In this document: piece by piece, positions 50,725 to 61,013 of the stretch
Numbering within the stretch: position 1 is the stretch's first letter
Layout of the letters: each line of letters begins with the position of its first letter
The notes under the pieces: model-generated
The model's input: the letters and a program-made list of their open reading frames with translations, nothing else
The model's database searches: none
What the model was told of the DNA's origin: nothing
Program-made: the position numbers and the translations under genes
Source of the DNA: Sphingobium lactosutens DS20
Lineage (GTDB): Bacteria; Pseudomonadota; Alphaproteobacteria; Sphingomonadales; Sphingomonadaceae
Assembly: GCF_000445105.1 (NCBI RefSeq)
Contig: NZ_ATDP01000103.1
Location: 124,001-188,000 of the forward strand
Direction: 5' to 3'
DNA: 64,000 nucleotides

Positions 50725-52700
50725 TTAGCTAGCCTGCTGACTTAACTGCCAATCACGAGAATGCCAGTCAATTAGGCGTTCAGAGCAGTCCATCTGCTCG
50801 GCGTTTGACGCAGCATCCATGACACACTGGTCGCGTCCCTGCTGCTTCGCCTTGTAGAGCGCCGCATCCGCTACCGCATATAATTCGGCAAACGACGACC
50901 TGTTGCTAGCATTAGCAACACCGATGCTGACGCTTACCTGTCCCGCTGCTCCTTCGCGGAATACCCGCTTCGTCCTGGCAATGCCGGAACGAAGCCGTTC
51001 TGCCACTACCGCAGCTTCGTCCGAACCGCTGGCCTCGATCAGAGCCATGAACTCTTCGCCGCCAATTCGGCCAAACAGGTCATTATCTCTCAACAGCGAC
51101 CGTGCATCGCGCGCTACTTCGGTCAGGATGCGATCTCCAGCGAGATGGCCATAGGTGTCGTTCACAGATTTGAAGTGATCAACATCGATTACGAGCATGT
51201 ACAGTCGAGACGGGTTCCGCAACATCAATAGCTGCTCAACATCCTGAACGATCCGTCGGCGACTCAAGACTCCGGTGAGGGGGTCGTAGTCAGCTAGCCG
51301 GCTGAGTTCAACATTGGCACGATGCAGTTCTTTGGTTCTCTGTGCGACCTGCTGCTCCAGGTCGCGATGTACGCGCGTAAGCCTATCGGCCATATCGTCG
51401 AAGTCATGCGCCAGTTGTTCCACCTCATCACGCCCAACTTTCGCGCGAGACGGAGGAGCGCCCTCGGTTTGAAAGCGCTGCGTCAATATCCGCGTTCGGT
51501 GGGTCAGGCGCGCAAGTGGTTTGCCCACATAGCGTCGGAGCAGTAGGCCGACAGCGACACCCTGCAGCGCAAGACAAAGCACAGCGGCTATCGCGACGCG
51601 TGCAACGGCTCGCATCGCGCCCGATTGTATCACCTCGTCATTTTGGATGGTCAGCACATACCATCGAGGAGTGTTGACCATACGCATTGAAACATGCGCG
51701 CCTAATTGCTGCACATGGCCCAAAAAGGGCTTGCCGGCGTTGCCTCGAATAAACCGCCACAATGCCTTGAGCTTTGGATCACGCGTCCGCGTAAGATCCA
51801 GCAACTGCTCCGATCCCGCTATGCTTTGGTGAGTATATTGTGGATGCCAGATCAACATCCCTTCCGCCGATACAAGGACAGTGTCAGTCGCCGGCAGCCC
51901 TTTCAATTCATCCGCCGATAATAGATCATCAAGCAGAAGACTCGTGCCCCACGTCCCAATGTGACGTCCTTTCCAGTCGACAGGAGTCATGCAACCTGTA
52001 GTCCAGGTTCGACCGGAAGTGTCGTATAATATGTGAACAAGAGGCGTGCATCGCGTGGCTCGAGATGGATTTAGCGCAGGTGTGCTTATTCTCGCGAAGG
52101 TCTCCTGCTGGAAGTCGAGGTCTTCGGGGGCCTTTTCCGGTAGAAGCCACGCCTGTCCTCACGGTCTGGGGCGAACATGATAAGCGTATTTCCCGGCGTG
52201 AAGAAGTACAGGCTTTTCAGGTCAGGGCGAATGCCTTCTCCGACTGCGTGAGCTACGCGTGTGGCACGGAGAATGAGTGCGCGCTATTGGGGATCCGGTT
52301 CCGTCCTGATATAGGCGCCTACACCACGCACATAGCCGAACGGTGTTTGGCCACCGTCGAATAGCAAGTCCGAACTGCGCCGCCCCCCCCGATTGTGGCG
52401 CGGAAACAGAGTGTCCAGGTTGCCTACATCGTCGGGATCGGCCCCGGCCGCAAGTTCTGCCAGCAACAACTGCTTCGCGTGGTCGTGCGCTGCCCGGAGA
52501 CGAGTGAAACGCCCTTCCTGAAGCGCAGCCACTTGCCTGTTCTGGCTGTCGAGCCGGGTTAGCGACTCGCTCAGAGCTTGGCGCCTGATGTCAAAATACA
52601 CTGCAGCGCCAAATGCTATAAACAGCGATCCGATCACAAGGGAAAGGGTAAGCGCCGCCCTAGTAGAGATTGGCATTTTGCGAAGCGCGGGGGACATCAT
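50725..52700 (-). pseudogene. dCache-GGDEF diguanylate cyclase, disrupted by a stop and a frameshift
   Basis: The parts in order: N-terminal membrane helix (TLSLVIGSLFIAFGAAVYFD) and the first part of a periplasmic Cache domain, up to TAG at 52284-52286 after RTEPDPQ; the same frame then continues sensibly (RALILRATRVAHAVGEGIRP ... KSLYFFTPGNTLIMFAPDR) to FYRK, where a one-base shift in a G/C/T homopolymer region near 52131-52145 is needed to reach APEDLDFQQETFARISTPAL and the long downstream frame with the rest of the Cache domain, second membrane helix, HAMP and GGDEF (active-site RIGGEEFMALIEA, so GGEEF). Two lesions make a pseudogene, although the 3' frame from 51990 alone could still encode a membrane-anchored GGEEF protein. 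Confidence 0.8.
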
Positions 52701-53165
52701 GATCGCTTGATTTTGGCAGCTTACGGTGAAAAATATCTAAAGCTCACCAGCCGCGGCTGAGTTTGGCCTGGAGATCTCGTTCGCGCCAGAAAGAAGGAGG
52801 TCTGCCAGCACAGGGCCTCCGCTTGCCCCGCGGTATATCCTTTCATGGCGGCGCCGAGGTGGCTCGTACCCCCGCGTGATCATATATGCCGCAAATCGAC
52901 TGCTTCTGCAGTTTGCATTGAATGCGTCGCCCGACGCAATGGCGGTGCGCGGTTTCTGCCTGGCGCATAGCTTGTCGCTGTCGGATGGCCATGTCTCCGT
53001 CTTCCTTGACTTCGCCGATTTCAGCCCGGGATAGAGTTGTTGACACCCTGTTGGCTAAAATTGGTGCGCGCAGCTGCCCTACTAGCCACTGGCGCCTCCA
53101 AATGTTCGATTTTAGGCGTGAGCGGTCGTCCTCGCTACAACTTCGACCCAGAGTGTCGGTCAGGA
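52701..53165. other. Intergenic region between the cyclase pseudogene and ccoS
   Basis: About 465 bases. No gene, RNA or terminator recognised; hemN, which often follows ccoS, is not here. Confidence 0.3.
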
Positions 53166-53312
53166 TCAGTCCTCCTCGCCCTCAACCAGCATTCGCATCG
53201 CCGCTCCGTCGAGATCGTCATACTGACCGGTGCGCAGCGCCATGAAGAAGGCCGCAAGTGCCATAAGTCCGCACAGCAGGGCGAGCGGGATGAGGAGGGT
53301 TAGACCTGTCAT
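53166..53312 (-). CDS. ccoS: Cytochrome cbb3 oxidase maturation protein CcoS
   Basis: 48 residues: MTGLTLLIPLALLCGLMALA as a membrane helix, then AAFFMALRTGQYDDLDGAAM and an acidic end. The W/R-x-x-x-x-G-Q-Y/F-D-D-L-D wording is the CcoS/FixS signature. Needed for copper/haem incorporation into cbb3 oxidase. Its ATG overlaps the ccoI stop (ATGA). Confidence 0.93.
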   Translation of the reverse strand: MTGLTLLIPLALLCGLMALAAFFMALRTGQYDDLDGAAMRMLVEGEED

Positions 53313-55444
53313 TTCGCGCTGTCTTTGAGACGAAGGGCGTTGAGGATGACGATTAGCGAGGACAAAGACATGGCTACCGCCGCCACCAGCGGCGTCACCT
53401 TGCCCGCGATCGCGAGCGGCACCGCCAATATATTGTAGCAGATGGCGAGCGCGAAATTCTGCTTCACTACGCGTATCGTGCGCCGCGCGGCCCGCAGCGC
53501 GATCGCGACCGGCGCCAGCCTGTCGCCTAGGAAGACGATATCGGCTGCGAGCTGGCTGGCGTCGCTAGCCGATGCCGGCGCTATACTGGCATGCCCTGCG
53601 GCAAGCGCAGGTCCGTCATTCAGCCCGTCACCGACCATCAGCACCTTCTGCCCCTGCGCCTTTATACGGTCGAGCAGCGCTAACTTGTCCGCAGGTCGAA
53701 GTCGGCCAATCGCGGTTGTACCGGTCGCGCGTGCGATCTCCTCCAGTGCCTCGGGCTGGTCCCCACTGGCGATGAGTGTCTGAAGGCCGGCAGCGCGCAA
53801 CGCGGCCAGCGTCTCGGCCGCATCGGGTCGCAGAGCGTCGGTGAACGGGAGCAGGTGAACATCCGCGCCGTGGCGATATTCGCTCGCCAACTCAAACAGG
53901 GTGATCAGACTGCGCGGCCGAGCCAACGAGACCGGCACGCCGCGATGGTTGGCGAACAACCCCTCGCCCGGCACCTCACGGATGGGATCCAGCGTGGCGG
54001 GTCGGACGCCTTCGGCCTCCAGCGCCTGCCGCAGCGCGACGCTCAGCGGGTGGCGGCTGGCCTGCGCCAGCGCGAGCAGGATGGAATGATCTTCCCCGTC
54101 GAGCCTGTCGAGATGACGCGGAACGGGGCGGCCAAGGGTCAGCGTCCCCGTCTTGTCGAACACGGCTTCCGTCGTCTCGGCCAGCCGCTCCAGCGCGGAG
54201 CCGTCCTTGACCAGCACGCCCTGCCGCATCAGCGCACCGCACGCGACAACTTGCGCGACGGGCACAGCGAGGCCGAGCGCACAGGGACAGGTGATGAGCA
54301 GCACCGCGACCGCGATCAGCAGCGACTGATGCACGCCCGCACCACCGACCGTCCAGCCGATGAAAGACAGGGCGGCGAGCAGATGGACGCAGGGCGCGTA
54401 CCAGCGCGCCGCCCGATCGGCGAGGCGGACATAGTGCGATTTGCTTTGTCCCGCCTCCTCCATCAGCCTTGCGATGTCTGCAATCACCGTGTCGGCGCCC
54501 GCCGCCGTCACCTCGACCGTCAACGGGCCGGCGACGTTGAGCGCCCCGGCCTGCACGACATCGCCCGCCTGGACGCGAACGGGCGTGCTTTCTCCAGTCA
54601 GAAACGAGATGTCGAGGCTGCTGTCTCCCATTAGAACGCGCCCGTCCGCCGCCAGCCGCTCCCCCGCCGCGACCAGCATCCGCATTCCCGGACGAAGCAC
54701 GTCGGCCTCCGACCACCGGCTCTGTCCCGCCTCGTCCAGCACCAGCGCGCCCGGCGCCGTCTGCTTCAGCAGCGCCGCGACCCCGGCCCGTGCCCGGCCG
54801 CGCATCATACTGTCGAGGCAGCGTCCCGCGAGCAGGAAGAAGAGCAGCATCACCGCCCCGTCAAACCAGGCATGCGCGCCGCCGCTTATGGTCTCAAACA
54901 GGCTCATGCTCGTGGTCAGCAGCACGCCAATGCTGATCGGAACGTCCATGTTGGTGCGCCCTTGCCGCAACGCCGCCCAGGCGGAACGGAAGAAGGGCTC
55001 GCCGGCATAGGCGACGGTCGGCAGCGCGATCAGGGCGGAAAGCCAGTGGAACATCTGCCGCGTGGCGCCTTCCGCACCGGACCAGATGGATACCGACAGC
55101 AGCATGATGTTCATCGCGGCGAAGCCGGCAACGGCGAGGGCTCGGAGCAAGGCCCGATTCTCCGCCGCCGCAACGTCAAGGCCAGGGTCGGCCAGCGCCT
55201 CGGCCTCGAAACCGAGCCGGGCGAGCGCCGCCTTCAGGTCTGGCGGGCTCAAAGCCGCATCATGCCGGATTGCGACGCGCCTGGCCCCCATGTTGACGCG
55301 GGCCGATTCGATACCGTTAACCTTCGGCAGGCCGTTCTCGATTTTCGAGATGCAGCCCGCGCAGTGGATGCCAGGGACGGCTAGGAGGCTTTCGCGTGTT
55401 TCGGCCAGCGGTGCGGGTTCAGGGAGCAGCGCCCGTGTCGCCAT
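53309..55444 (-). CDS. ccoI: Copper-exporting P-type ATPase CcoI (FixI)
   Basis: 711 residues. N-terminal metal-binding domain with GIHCAGCISKIENGL, six to eight membrane helices with the CPC motif (ITCPCALGLAVP), phosphorylation site FDKTGTLTLG, and hinge VGDGLNDGPALAAG. In cbb3 operons this CopA2-type ATPase supplies copper for oxidase assembly across the inner membrane. Part of the ccoGHIS set; start abuts ccoH. Confidence 0.94.
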   Translation of the reverse strand: MATRALLPEPAPLAETRESLLAVPGIHCAGCISKIENGLPKVNGIESARVNMGARRVAIRHDAALSPPDLKAALARLGFEAEALADPGLDVAAAENRALLRALAVAGFAAMNIMLLSVSIWSGAEGATRQMFHWLSALIALPTVAYAGEPFFRSAWAALRQGRTNMDVPISIGVLLTTSMSLFETISGGAHAWFDGAVMLLFFLLAGRCLDSMMRGRARAGVAALLKQTAPGALVLDEAGQSRWSEADVLRPGMRMLVAAGERLAADGRVLMGDSSLDISFLTGESTPVRVQAGDVVQAGALNVAGPLTVEVTAAGADTVIADIARLMEEAGQSKSHYVRLADRAARWYAPCVHLLAALSFIGWTVGGAGVHQSLLIAVAVLLITCPCALGLAVPVAQVVACGALMRQGVLVKDGSALERLAETTEAVFDKTGTLTLGRPVPRHLDRLDGEDHSILLALAQASRHPLSVALRQALEAEGVRPATLDPIREVPGEGLFANHRGVPVSLARPRSLITLFELASEYRHGADVHLLPFTDALRPDAAETLAALRAAGLQTLIASGDQPEALEEIARATGTTAIGRLRPADKLALLDRIKAQGQKVLMVGDGLNDGPALAAGHASIAPASASDASQLAADIVFLGDRLAPVAIALRAARRTIRVVKQNFALAICYNILAVPLAIAGKVTPLVAAVAMSLSSLIVILNALRLKDSAK

Positions 55445-55917
55445 CAGTCGATCTCCCGCAGCAGATGCTGCTCGCTGCCACCATGCCAGACGTCGAGGCG
55501 AACGCGCCAGCGACCGGGTGGTAGCGCAGCTTCGCTGACATAGCGGCCGGGCGCGGCCTCACGAAAAGCGAGCGGAATATCGGCGACCCGGCCGAGCGGA
55601 TGCTGCGCGAGCGCCTTCACAGTCCCGCCCCGGACCGGCGCGCCGGCCCCGCTGCCCAGCGTCAGCACGACGTGGCGCGCACCATCCGTCGCCACCCCGT
55701 CCTTCCAGCGCAACCCATCCTGCGCGCGGGCAGCGGCCAACCAGCCATTGAAGCGCTGGCTCGCGACATAGCTGTTCTCCACCACCGTGCCGCCAAAGGA
55801 CCGGACGGCGACGGTCGCCATCAGAACGTTGACGGCGATCACCACCGCGAAGAAAGCGACCAGGATCGCAGTCATGTGCCAGCCGGTGAAGCGGCGCGCG
55901 GGAAGGCTGTTGGACAT
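55444..55917 (-). CDS. ccoH: cbb3 oxidase assembly protein CcoH (FixH)
   Basis: 157 residues. One N-terminal membrane helix (MTAILVAFFAVVIAVNVLMA) and a periplasmic domain with SFGGTVVENSYVASQRFNGWLA, the FixH family motif. Interacts with CcoN during assembly. Overlaps both neighbours by one base. Confidence 0.9.
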   Translation of the reverse strand: MSNSLPARRFTGWHMTAILVAFFAVVIAVNVLMATVAVRSFGGTVVENSYVASQRFNGWLAAARAQDGLRWKDGVATDGARHVVLTLGSGAGAPVRGGTVKALAQHPLGRVADIPLAFREAAPGRYVSEAALPPGRWRVRLDVWHGGSEQHLLREID

Positions 55918-57353
55918 TATCGGGACCTTTCGAAACGGGCGGGCTCGCTGTCGCCGCCGCCCTCGCGGTCAGTAGCGCGAACGGTGAAACGGAAGTCCTG
56001 GCGCTGCGGCCCGGCGCCTGGGAGGGCGACGAACAGGCGCAGCCTGGCGACGCTGTCGGCGGGCACGGTTGTGCCGACGTCGGCTTGGGCCTCCTCACGG
56101 GTCATGCCGTCGGTCCAGAGGCGCGCCCCGGGCAGTCCCTCGACCGTCACCGCCATCGGGCGTGGCCGCGCCTCCATGTTGCGCAGCTTCACCGTATAGG
56201 CGTTGCGGACCATGCCGTCGGACAGGCGCACGGCAATGGGATTGCGGTCCTGCTGCGCGCTGATCTCTATACGGGTGCGGGCGCCGAGCGCGAACAGCAT
56301 AGCAAGGCCGATCCCGCACCACAGCGTGAAATAGGCGATGGTGCGGGGACGCAGCAGCGTCCTCAACACCGGTTGAGGCGCTGCGCCCTTTTTCTCCGCT
56401 TCCGCATCGTCCTCGGTGCAATAATCGATCAGGCCGCGCGGGCGGCCGACCTGTGCCATCACCTTGTCGCAGGCGTCGATGCACAGCGCGCAGGTGATGC
56501 AGCCGATCTGCGGCCCTTCACGGATGTCGATGCCGGTCGGGCACACCGCAACGCACTGGTTGCAGTCGATGCAGTCGCCATAATCGCCCGGATGCGCCTC
56601 CGCCTTCTTCAGGCTGCCGCGCTTCTCCCCGCGCCAGTCCTTGTAGGTGACGACCAGCGACTTCTCGTCCAGCATCGCGGTCTGGATGCGTGGCCAGGGA
56701 CACATGTAGATGCACACCTGCTCGCGCATGAAACCGCCCAGGACTAAGGTGGTGGCGGTCAGCACGCCGACCGTCGCATAGGCGACGGGCGCGGCGGCGC
56801 CGGTCCAGAATTGCTGCTGGAGCGTCCGCGCGTCGGCAAAGTAGAAGACCCAGGCGCCGCCCGTCAGGAAGGCGATGGCCAGCCATGCGGTCCATTTGAG
56901 CAGGCGCCTCGCCAGCTTCGCCGGGGTCCAGGGCGCCTTCGCCAGCCGGATCTGCGCGTTGCGGTCGCCGTCGATAAAGCGTTCGACATGCTGGTAGAGG
57001 TCGGTCCACACCGTCTGCGGGCAGGCATAGCCGCACCAGGCCCGCCCGACTGCCGAGGTGACCAGGAACAGCCCCACCCCCGCCATGATCAGCAGGCCGG
57101 CGACATAATAGAATTCCTGCGGCCAGATCTCGATCGCGAACATGTAGAAGCGCCGATGGGCGAGGTCGATCAGCACCGCCTGATCGGGCGCATAGGGCCC
57201 GCGATCCCAGCGTAGCCACGGCGTCACCCAGTAGATGGCGAGCGTCGCCACCATCACCGCCCATTTCAAGCGGCGATAGAAGCCGTCCACCGCCTTGGGA
57301 TAGACGCCCTTGCGCTTTTCGTAGAGGTCGGAGGAGCCCGCAGGCATCAGCAT
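55917..57353 (-). CDS. ccoG: CcoG (FixG/RdxA) polyferredoxin
   Basis: 478 residues, with a start at 57353 or 57347. Five membrane helices, WCGYACPQTVWTDLYQHVER, and a two-cluster ferredoxin domain CIDCNQCVAVCPTGIDIREG, followed by GCITCALCIDACDKVMAQVG; C-terminal Ig-like periplasmic domain. CcoG acts as a cupric reductase in cbb3 maturation. First of the accessory genes, 21 bases after ccoP. Confidence 0.94.
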   Translation of the reverse strand: MLMPAGSSDLYEKRKGVYPKAVDGFYRRLKWAVMVATLAIYWVTPWLRWDRGPYAPDQAVLIDLAHRRFYMFAIEIWPQEFYYVAGLLIMAGVGLFLVTSAVGRAWCGYACPQTVWTDLYQHVERFIDGDRNAQIRLAKAPWTPAKLARRLLKWTAWLAIAFLTGGAWVFYFADARTLQQQFWTGAAAPVAYATVGVLTATTLVLGGFMREQVCIYMCPWPRIQTAMLDEKSLVVTYKDWRGEKRGSLKKAEAHPGDYGDCIDCNQCVAVCPTGIDIREGPQIGCITCALCIDACDKVMAQVGRPRGLIDYCTEDDAEAEKKGAAPQPVLRTLLRPRTIAYFTLWCGIGLAMLFALGARTRIEISAQQDRNPIAVRLSDGMVRNAYTVKLRNMEARPRPMAVTVEGLPGARLWTDGMTREEAQADVGTTVPADSVARLRLFVALPGAGPQRQDFRFTVRATDREGGGDSEPARFERSR

Positions 57354-57374
57354 GCTGCCTACCCCCGAGCGAGC

Positions 57375-58295
57375 TTATTTGCCGCCATCGCGCACCTCTT
57401 CGGCAGTCGCAACGACCGGTGCCGCCTCGCCGCCCCCAAGGCTGTGAACATAAGCAGCGAGCATCCGTACGGTCGCGCTGTCGAGCTTGTCGCCCCAACG
57501 AGGCATCACGCCCTGACGGCTGTTCCACACGGTCTCCCGGATTGTGTCGGGGTCGCCGCCATAGAGCCAGATGCCGTCGGTGAGATTGGGCGCGCCGAGT
57601 TCGCGACTGCCGTGCCCAGTGGGGCCGTGGCAGACGGCGCAATTGTCAGCGAAGAGCCTTGCGCCGCGCTGCGCCGCCGCGCCGGGACGATCCTGCCGGC
57701 TGATGGTGCGCACATAGGCGACCACATCGTCCACTTGCGGCTCGGTCAGCAACTGATCCCGGCCGAATGCGGGCATCTGCGACATGCGGGTCGCCGCATG
57801 ATCGGGATTGCGCACGCCATCGAAGATCGTCTTCTCGATCGTCGCCAGGTTCCCGCCCCACAGCCAGTCGTCGTCATTGAGGTTGGGATAACCCTTCGAT
57901 CCCGCCGCGCCCGACCCATGGCACTGCACGCAATGCACCCGGAACGCCGCCCGCCCGCCCTCGACCGCTGCCTGCATGAGCTGCGGCTGGCCCGGCAGCG
58001 CCTCGATCAGCGTTTCGGCGATCGCCTTGCGGATCGGCGCGACCTGTGCCTCGCGCGTGGTCAGTTCCTTGTCCAGCGCGCCCCGGCTGGACCAGCCGAG
58101 CATGCCCTGGGTGGCGCTGTGGATCATCGGCCAGGCGGGATAGGCGATGGTATAGGCGATCGCGAAGAGGATGGTGGCGTAGAAGGTCCACAGCCACCAG
58201 CGGGGCAGCGGCGTGTCCAGTTCCCGGATGCCGTCCCATTCATGCCCCTTGAGCTCCGTGCCAGTCGCGGGGTCGATATGCTTCTCGTCAGCCAT
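57375..58295 (-). CDS. ccoP: Cytochrome cbb3 oxidase subunit III CcoP (dihaem)
   Basis: 306 residues from the ATG at 58295, inside ccoQ by 8 bases. One or two N-terminal membrane segments (PRWWLWTFYATILFAIAYTI), then two c-type haem domains: VHCVQCHGSGAAGSKGYPNL and NCAVCHGPTGHGSRELGAPN, each CxxCH with a distal Met (MPAFG; MPRWG). Passes electrons to CcoN. Confidence 0.94.
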   Translation of the reverse strand: MADEKHIDPATGTELKGHEWDGIRELDTPLPRWWLWTFYATILFAIAYTIAYPAWPMIHSATQGMLGWSSRGALDKELTTREAQVAPIRKAIAETLIEALPGQPQLMQAAVEGGRAAFRVHCVQCHGSGAAGSKGYPNLNDDDWLWGGNLATIEKTIFDGVRNPDHAATRMSQMPAFGRDQLLTEPQVDDVVAYVRTISRQDRPGAAAQRGARLFADNCAVCHGPTGHGSRELGAPNLTDGIWLYGGDPDTIRETVWNSRQGVMPRWGDKLDSATVRMLAAYVHSLGGGEAAPVVATAEEVRDGGK

Positions 58296-58464
58296 GATCG
58301 GCCTCCGTCTCTTCACGGTCCTTGAAGATCATCGTGGATGCGGCGCGGCTGTGCGCGCGGCCGCGCGGCAGGAAATGCCAGCCCACCAGGACGAGGTAGC
58401 TCGCCCCCATGAACACCAGCCCCCAGCTGTCGGCGAAATGCCGCAGCGTGTCATAGCTGCTCAT
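58288..58464 (-). CDS. ccoQ: Cytochrome cbb3 oxidase subunit IV CcoQ
   Basis: 58 residues: [20 protein letters not shown], a membrane helix ([14 protein letters not shown]) and a basic tail ending EETEADHG. Position between ccoO and ccoP, size and the [16 protein letters not shown] opening identify it. It overlaps ccoO by 4 bases and ccoP by 8. Confidence 0.9.
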   Translation of the reverse strand: MSSYDTLRHFADSWGLVFMGASYLVLVGWHFLPRGRAHSRAASTMIFKDREETEADHG

Positions 58465-59195
58465 CGCTCCACCTCCTGCGGCTCGGCGGCGTTCACGTCG
58501 ACCAGCGTACCCAGCATCTGGAGATAGGCGACCAGTGCATCCATCTCGGTGAGCCTGTTCGGGTCGCCGTCAAAATCGCGCACCTGCGCCTTGGGATAGC
58601 GCTTCAGCAGGTCGGCGGCGTCAGCTGTCGGGTCGGCCTGGGCGGCAAGGTCGGCATTGGCCTTGTCGACGTCATCCTTGCTGTAGGGCACGCCGACGTC
58701 GGACAGCGCCGTCAGATGCGCGGCCATGTCGCCCGGCTTCAGATCACGCTCCGCGAGGAAGGGATAGGTCGGCATGATCGATTCCGGCACCACCGCGCGC
58801 GGGTCCTTCAGGTGCTGGACATGCCATTCGTCCGAATAGCGACCGCCTACTCGGGCAAGGTCCGGACCGGTGCGCTTCGACCCCCATTGGAACGGATGGT
58901 CGAACATGCTCTCGGCGGCGAGGCTGTAATGGCCGTAGCGCTCGGTCTCGTCCCGGAAGGGGCGGATCATCTGGCTATGGCAGTTGTAGCAGCCTTCGCG
59001 GATGTAGATGTTGCGGCCCGCCAGCTCCAGCGGCGTGTAGGGGCGCATCCCCTCCACCTTCTCGATCGTGTTGTCGATCCAGAAGAGGGGCGCGATCTCC
59101 ACGATGCCGCCGATGGCCACGACGATCAGAGCGGCGATGCCCAGCAGCGAGACATTGCGCTCGAGCTTGCCATGGTCGAAAAAACGGGATGCCAT
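58461..59195 (-). CDS. ccoO: Cytochrome cbb3 oxidase subunit II CcoO (monohaem)
   Basis: 244 residues. Membrane anchor ([20 protein letters not shown]), c-haem motif [20 protein letters not shown], and the family stretch [20 protein letters not shown]. Transfers electrons from CcoP to CcoN. It starts 12 bases after ccoN. Confidence 0.95.
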   Translation of the reverse strand: MASRFFDHGKLERNVSLLGIAALIVVAIGGIVEIAPLFWIDNTIEKVEGMRPYTPLELAGRNIYIREGCYNCHSQMIRPFRDETERYGHYSLAAESMFDHPFQWGSKRTGPDLARVGGRYSDEWHVQHLKDPRAVVPESIMPTYPFLAERDLKPGDMAAHLTALSDVGVPYSKDDVDKANADLAAQADPTADAADLLKRYPKAQVRDFDGDPNRLTEMDALVAYLQMLGTLVDVNAAEPQEVER

Positions 59196-59207
59196 GAGGG
59201 CGTCTCC

Positions 59208-60866
59208 TTAAACGGGCTGGGCGATCAGCGGCTTGTCGACCGCCGGGTCGTATGCCGCGTCGTGCATCGGCTTCTCCACGCGCAGCGGGCTGCCGGCGAT
59301 GGTACGGCCGATGTTCCAGGCCATGATGATCGCGCCCGACAGGTAGAGCAGGCCACCGGCCGCGCGGATCAGGTACATGGGCAGCATGGCGCTCACGACT
59401 TCCGAGAAGGCGTAGACCAGATAGCCGTCCGACCCATATTCGCGCCACATCAGCCCCTGCATGATGCCCGCGACCCACATCGACGCGGCGTAGAGGACGA
59501 TACCCACCGTCGCGAGCCAGAAGTGCCAGTTGACGAGGCGCAGCGAATAGAGCCGCTCGCGCTTCCACAGGCGCGGGGCGAGATAGTAGAGCGAGGCGAA
59601 GGTGATCATGCCGTTCCAGCCGAGCGCGCCGGAATGGACATGGCCGATGGTCCAGTCGGTATAGTGCGAAAGGCTGTTGACCGCCTTCACCGACATCATC
59701 GGCCCTTCGAAGGTCGACATGCCGTAAAAGGCGAGCGCCATCACCATCATGCGGATGATCGGGTCGGTGCGGATTTTGTCCCAGGCGCCATTCAGCGTCA
59801 TCAGGCCGTTGATCATGCCACCCCAGCTCGGCATCCACAGCATGATCGAGAAGACCATGCCCAGCGTCTGCGCCCAGTCGGGCAGCGCGGTGTAATGCAG
59901 GTGGTGCGGACCCGCCCAGATATAGAGGAAGATCAGCGACCAGAAGTGGATGATCGACAGGCGATAGCTGTAGACCGGCCGCTCGGCCTGCTTGGGCACG
60001 AAATAATACATCATGGCGAGGAAGCCGGCGGTCAGGAAGAAGCCGACCGCATTGTGGCCGTACCACCACTGGGTCAGCGCATCCTGCACGCCCGCAAAGG
60101 CGCTATAGCTTTTGGAGCCCAGGAAGCTGACCGGCACCGTCAGGTTGTTGACGATGTGCAGCATCGCGATCGTCAGGATGAACGACAGGTAGAACCAGTT
60201 TGCCACATAGATGTGTGGCTCGCTGCGCTTCAGGATCGTGCCGCCGAAGACCACGAGATAGGCGACCCAGACGATGGTCAGCCACAGGTCGACATACCAT
60301 TCGGGTTCGGCATATTCGCGGCCCTCGGTTACGCCCATCAGGTAGCCGGTGGCGGCCAGCACGATGAAAAGCTGGTATCCCCAGAAGACGAAGTTCGCGA
60401 GCGCGGGAAAGAAGAGCCGGGCACGGCAGGTGCGCTGGACAACGTAGAAGCTGGTCGCGATCAGCGCATTGCCGCCAAAGGCGAAGATGACAGCCGAGGT
60501 GTGTAGCGGCCGCAGCCGCCCGAAGCTGGTATATTCCAGGCCGAGGTTGAGCGCCGGGAAGGCAAGCTGTAACGCGATGTAGAGGCCCGCCAAGAAACCG
60601 GCGAGGCCCCAGAAGACGGTGGCGATCACGCCCCAGCGGATCACATCGTCATAATAGCGCCCCCGATCAGGCGGCATCCTGACCAGTCCTCGCGCGAAGG
60701 CTGTATAATCGGCGGTGCGCACGCCGTAGATGGCGAGGCCGAGCGCCACCGCGCTCACGATCCCCATATGAACGGAAAAGCCGCTGTCGCGCGCCGCCAG
60801 CATCGCCGCGAAGGCGAGCAGCGCCAGCGCGAACCAGCCGCCTGTCCGCATTACCAGTCTGTCCAT
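59208..60866 (-). CDS. ccoN: Cytochrome cbb3 oxidase catalytic subunit I CcoN
   Basis: 552 residues with about 14 membrane helices. Haem-copper ligands lie in [20 protein letters not shown] (CuB His and the cross-linked Tyr of cbb3 type further on), [15 protein letters not shown], and [20 protein letters not shown]. High-affinity terminal oxidase that works at low O2. First gene of ccoNOQP; a possible Fnr/FixK box lies at 60925-60938. Confidence 0.96.
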   Translation of the reverse strand: MDRLVMRTGGWFALALLAFAAMLAARDSGFSVHMGIVSAVALGLAIYGVRTADYTAFARGLVRMPPDRGRYYDDVIRWGVIATVFWGLAGFLAGLYIALQLAFPALNLGLEYTSFGRLRPLHTSAVIFAFGGNALIATSFYVVQRTCRARLFFPALANFVFWGYQLFIVLAATGYLMGVTEGREYAEPEWYVDLWLTIVWVAYLVVFGGTILKRSEPHIYVANWFYLSFILTIAMLHIVNNLTVPVSFLGSKSYSAFAGVQDALTQWWYGHNAVGFFLTAGFLAMMYYFVPKQAERPVYSYRLSIIHFWSLIFLYIWAGPHHLHYTALPDWAQTLGMVFSIMLWMPSWGGMINGLMTLNGAWDKIRTDPIIRMMVMALAFYGMSTFEGPMMSVKAVNSLSHYTDWTIGHVHSGALGWNGMITFASLYYLAPRLWKRERLYSLRLVNWHFWLATVGIVLYAASMWVAGIMQGLMWREYGSDGYLVYAFSEVVSAMLPMYLIRAAGGLLYLSGAIIMAWNIGRTIAGSPLRVEKPMHDAAYDPAVDKPLIAQPV

Positions 60867-60924
60867 GGATCTATCCCCGCAAAGGCTTAGCGGCGCCCTG
60901 TTGGAAAGTGCCCGCCGCTATGCC

Positions 60925-60938
60925 CCGACCTCTGTCAA
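60925..60938 (-). promoter_or_regulatory. Possible Fnr/FixK box upstream of ccoN
   Basis: Read on the minus strand, TTGAC-AGAG-GTCGG keeps 8 of the 10 defined bases of TTGAC-N4-GTCAA. It ends 58 bases before the ccoN start, a reasonable place for an activator site at -41.5. The gene for an Fnr-type regulator is directly upstream. Confidence 0.45.
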
Positions 60939-61013
60939 AAGCGATGCGGCGGGTCTTTACGGGAAAATGCGTAGGCTGAGGTGTTCGCGGTGAATGAGCC
61001 TGACAGGCAAGCG

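Noticed and set aside
58716..60506. 596-codon plus-strand frame opposite ccoO/ccoN
   Set aside because: Antisense shadow; both minus-strand genes carry all catalytic motifs.
60933..60938. TTGACA (minus strand) as a -35 box for ccoN
   Set aside because: No -10 hexamer at 16-18 bases spacing. The same bases fit better as half of an Fnr/FixK box.
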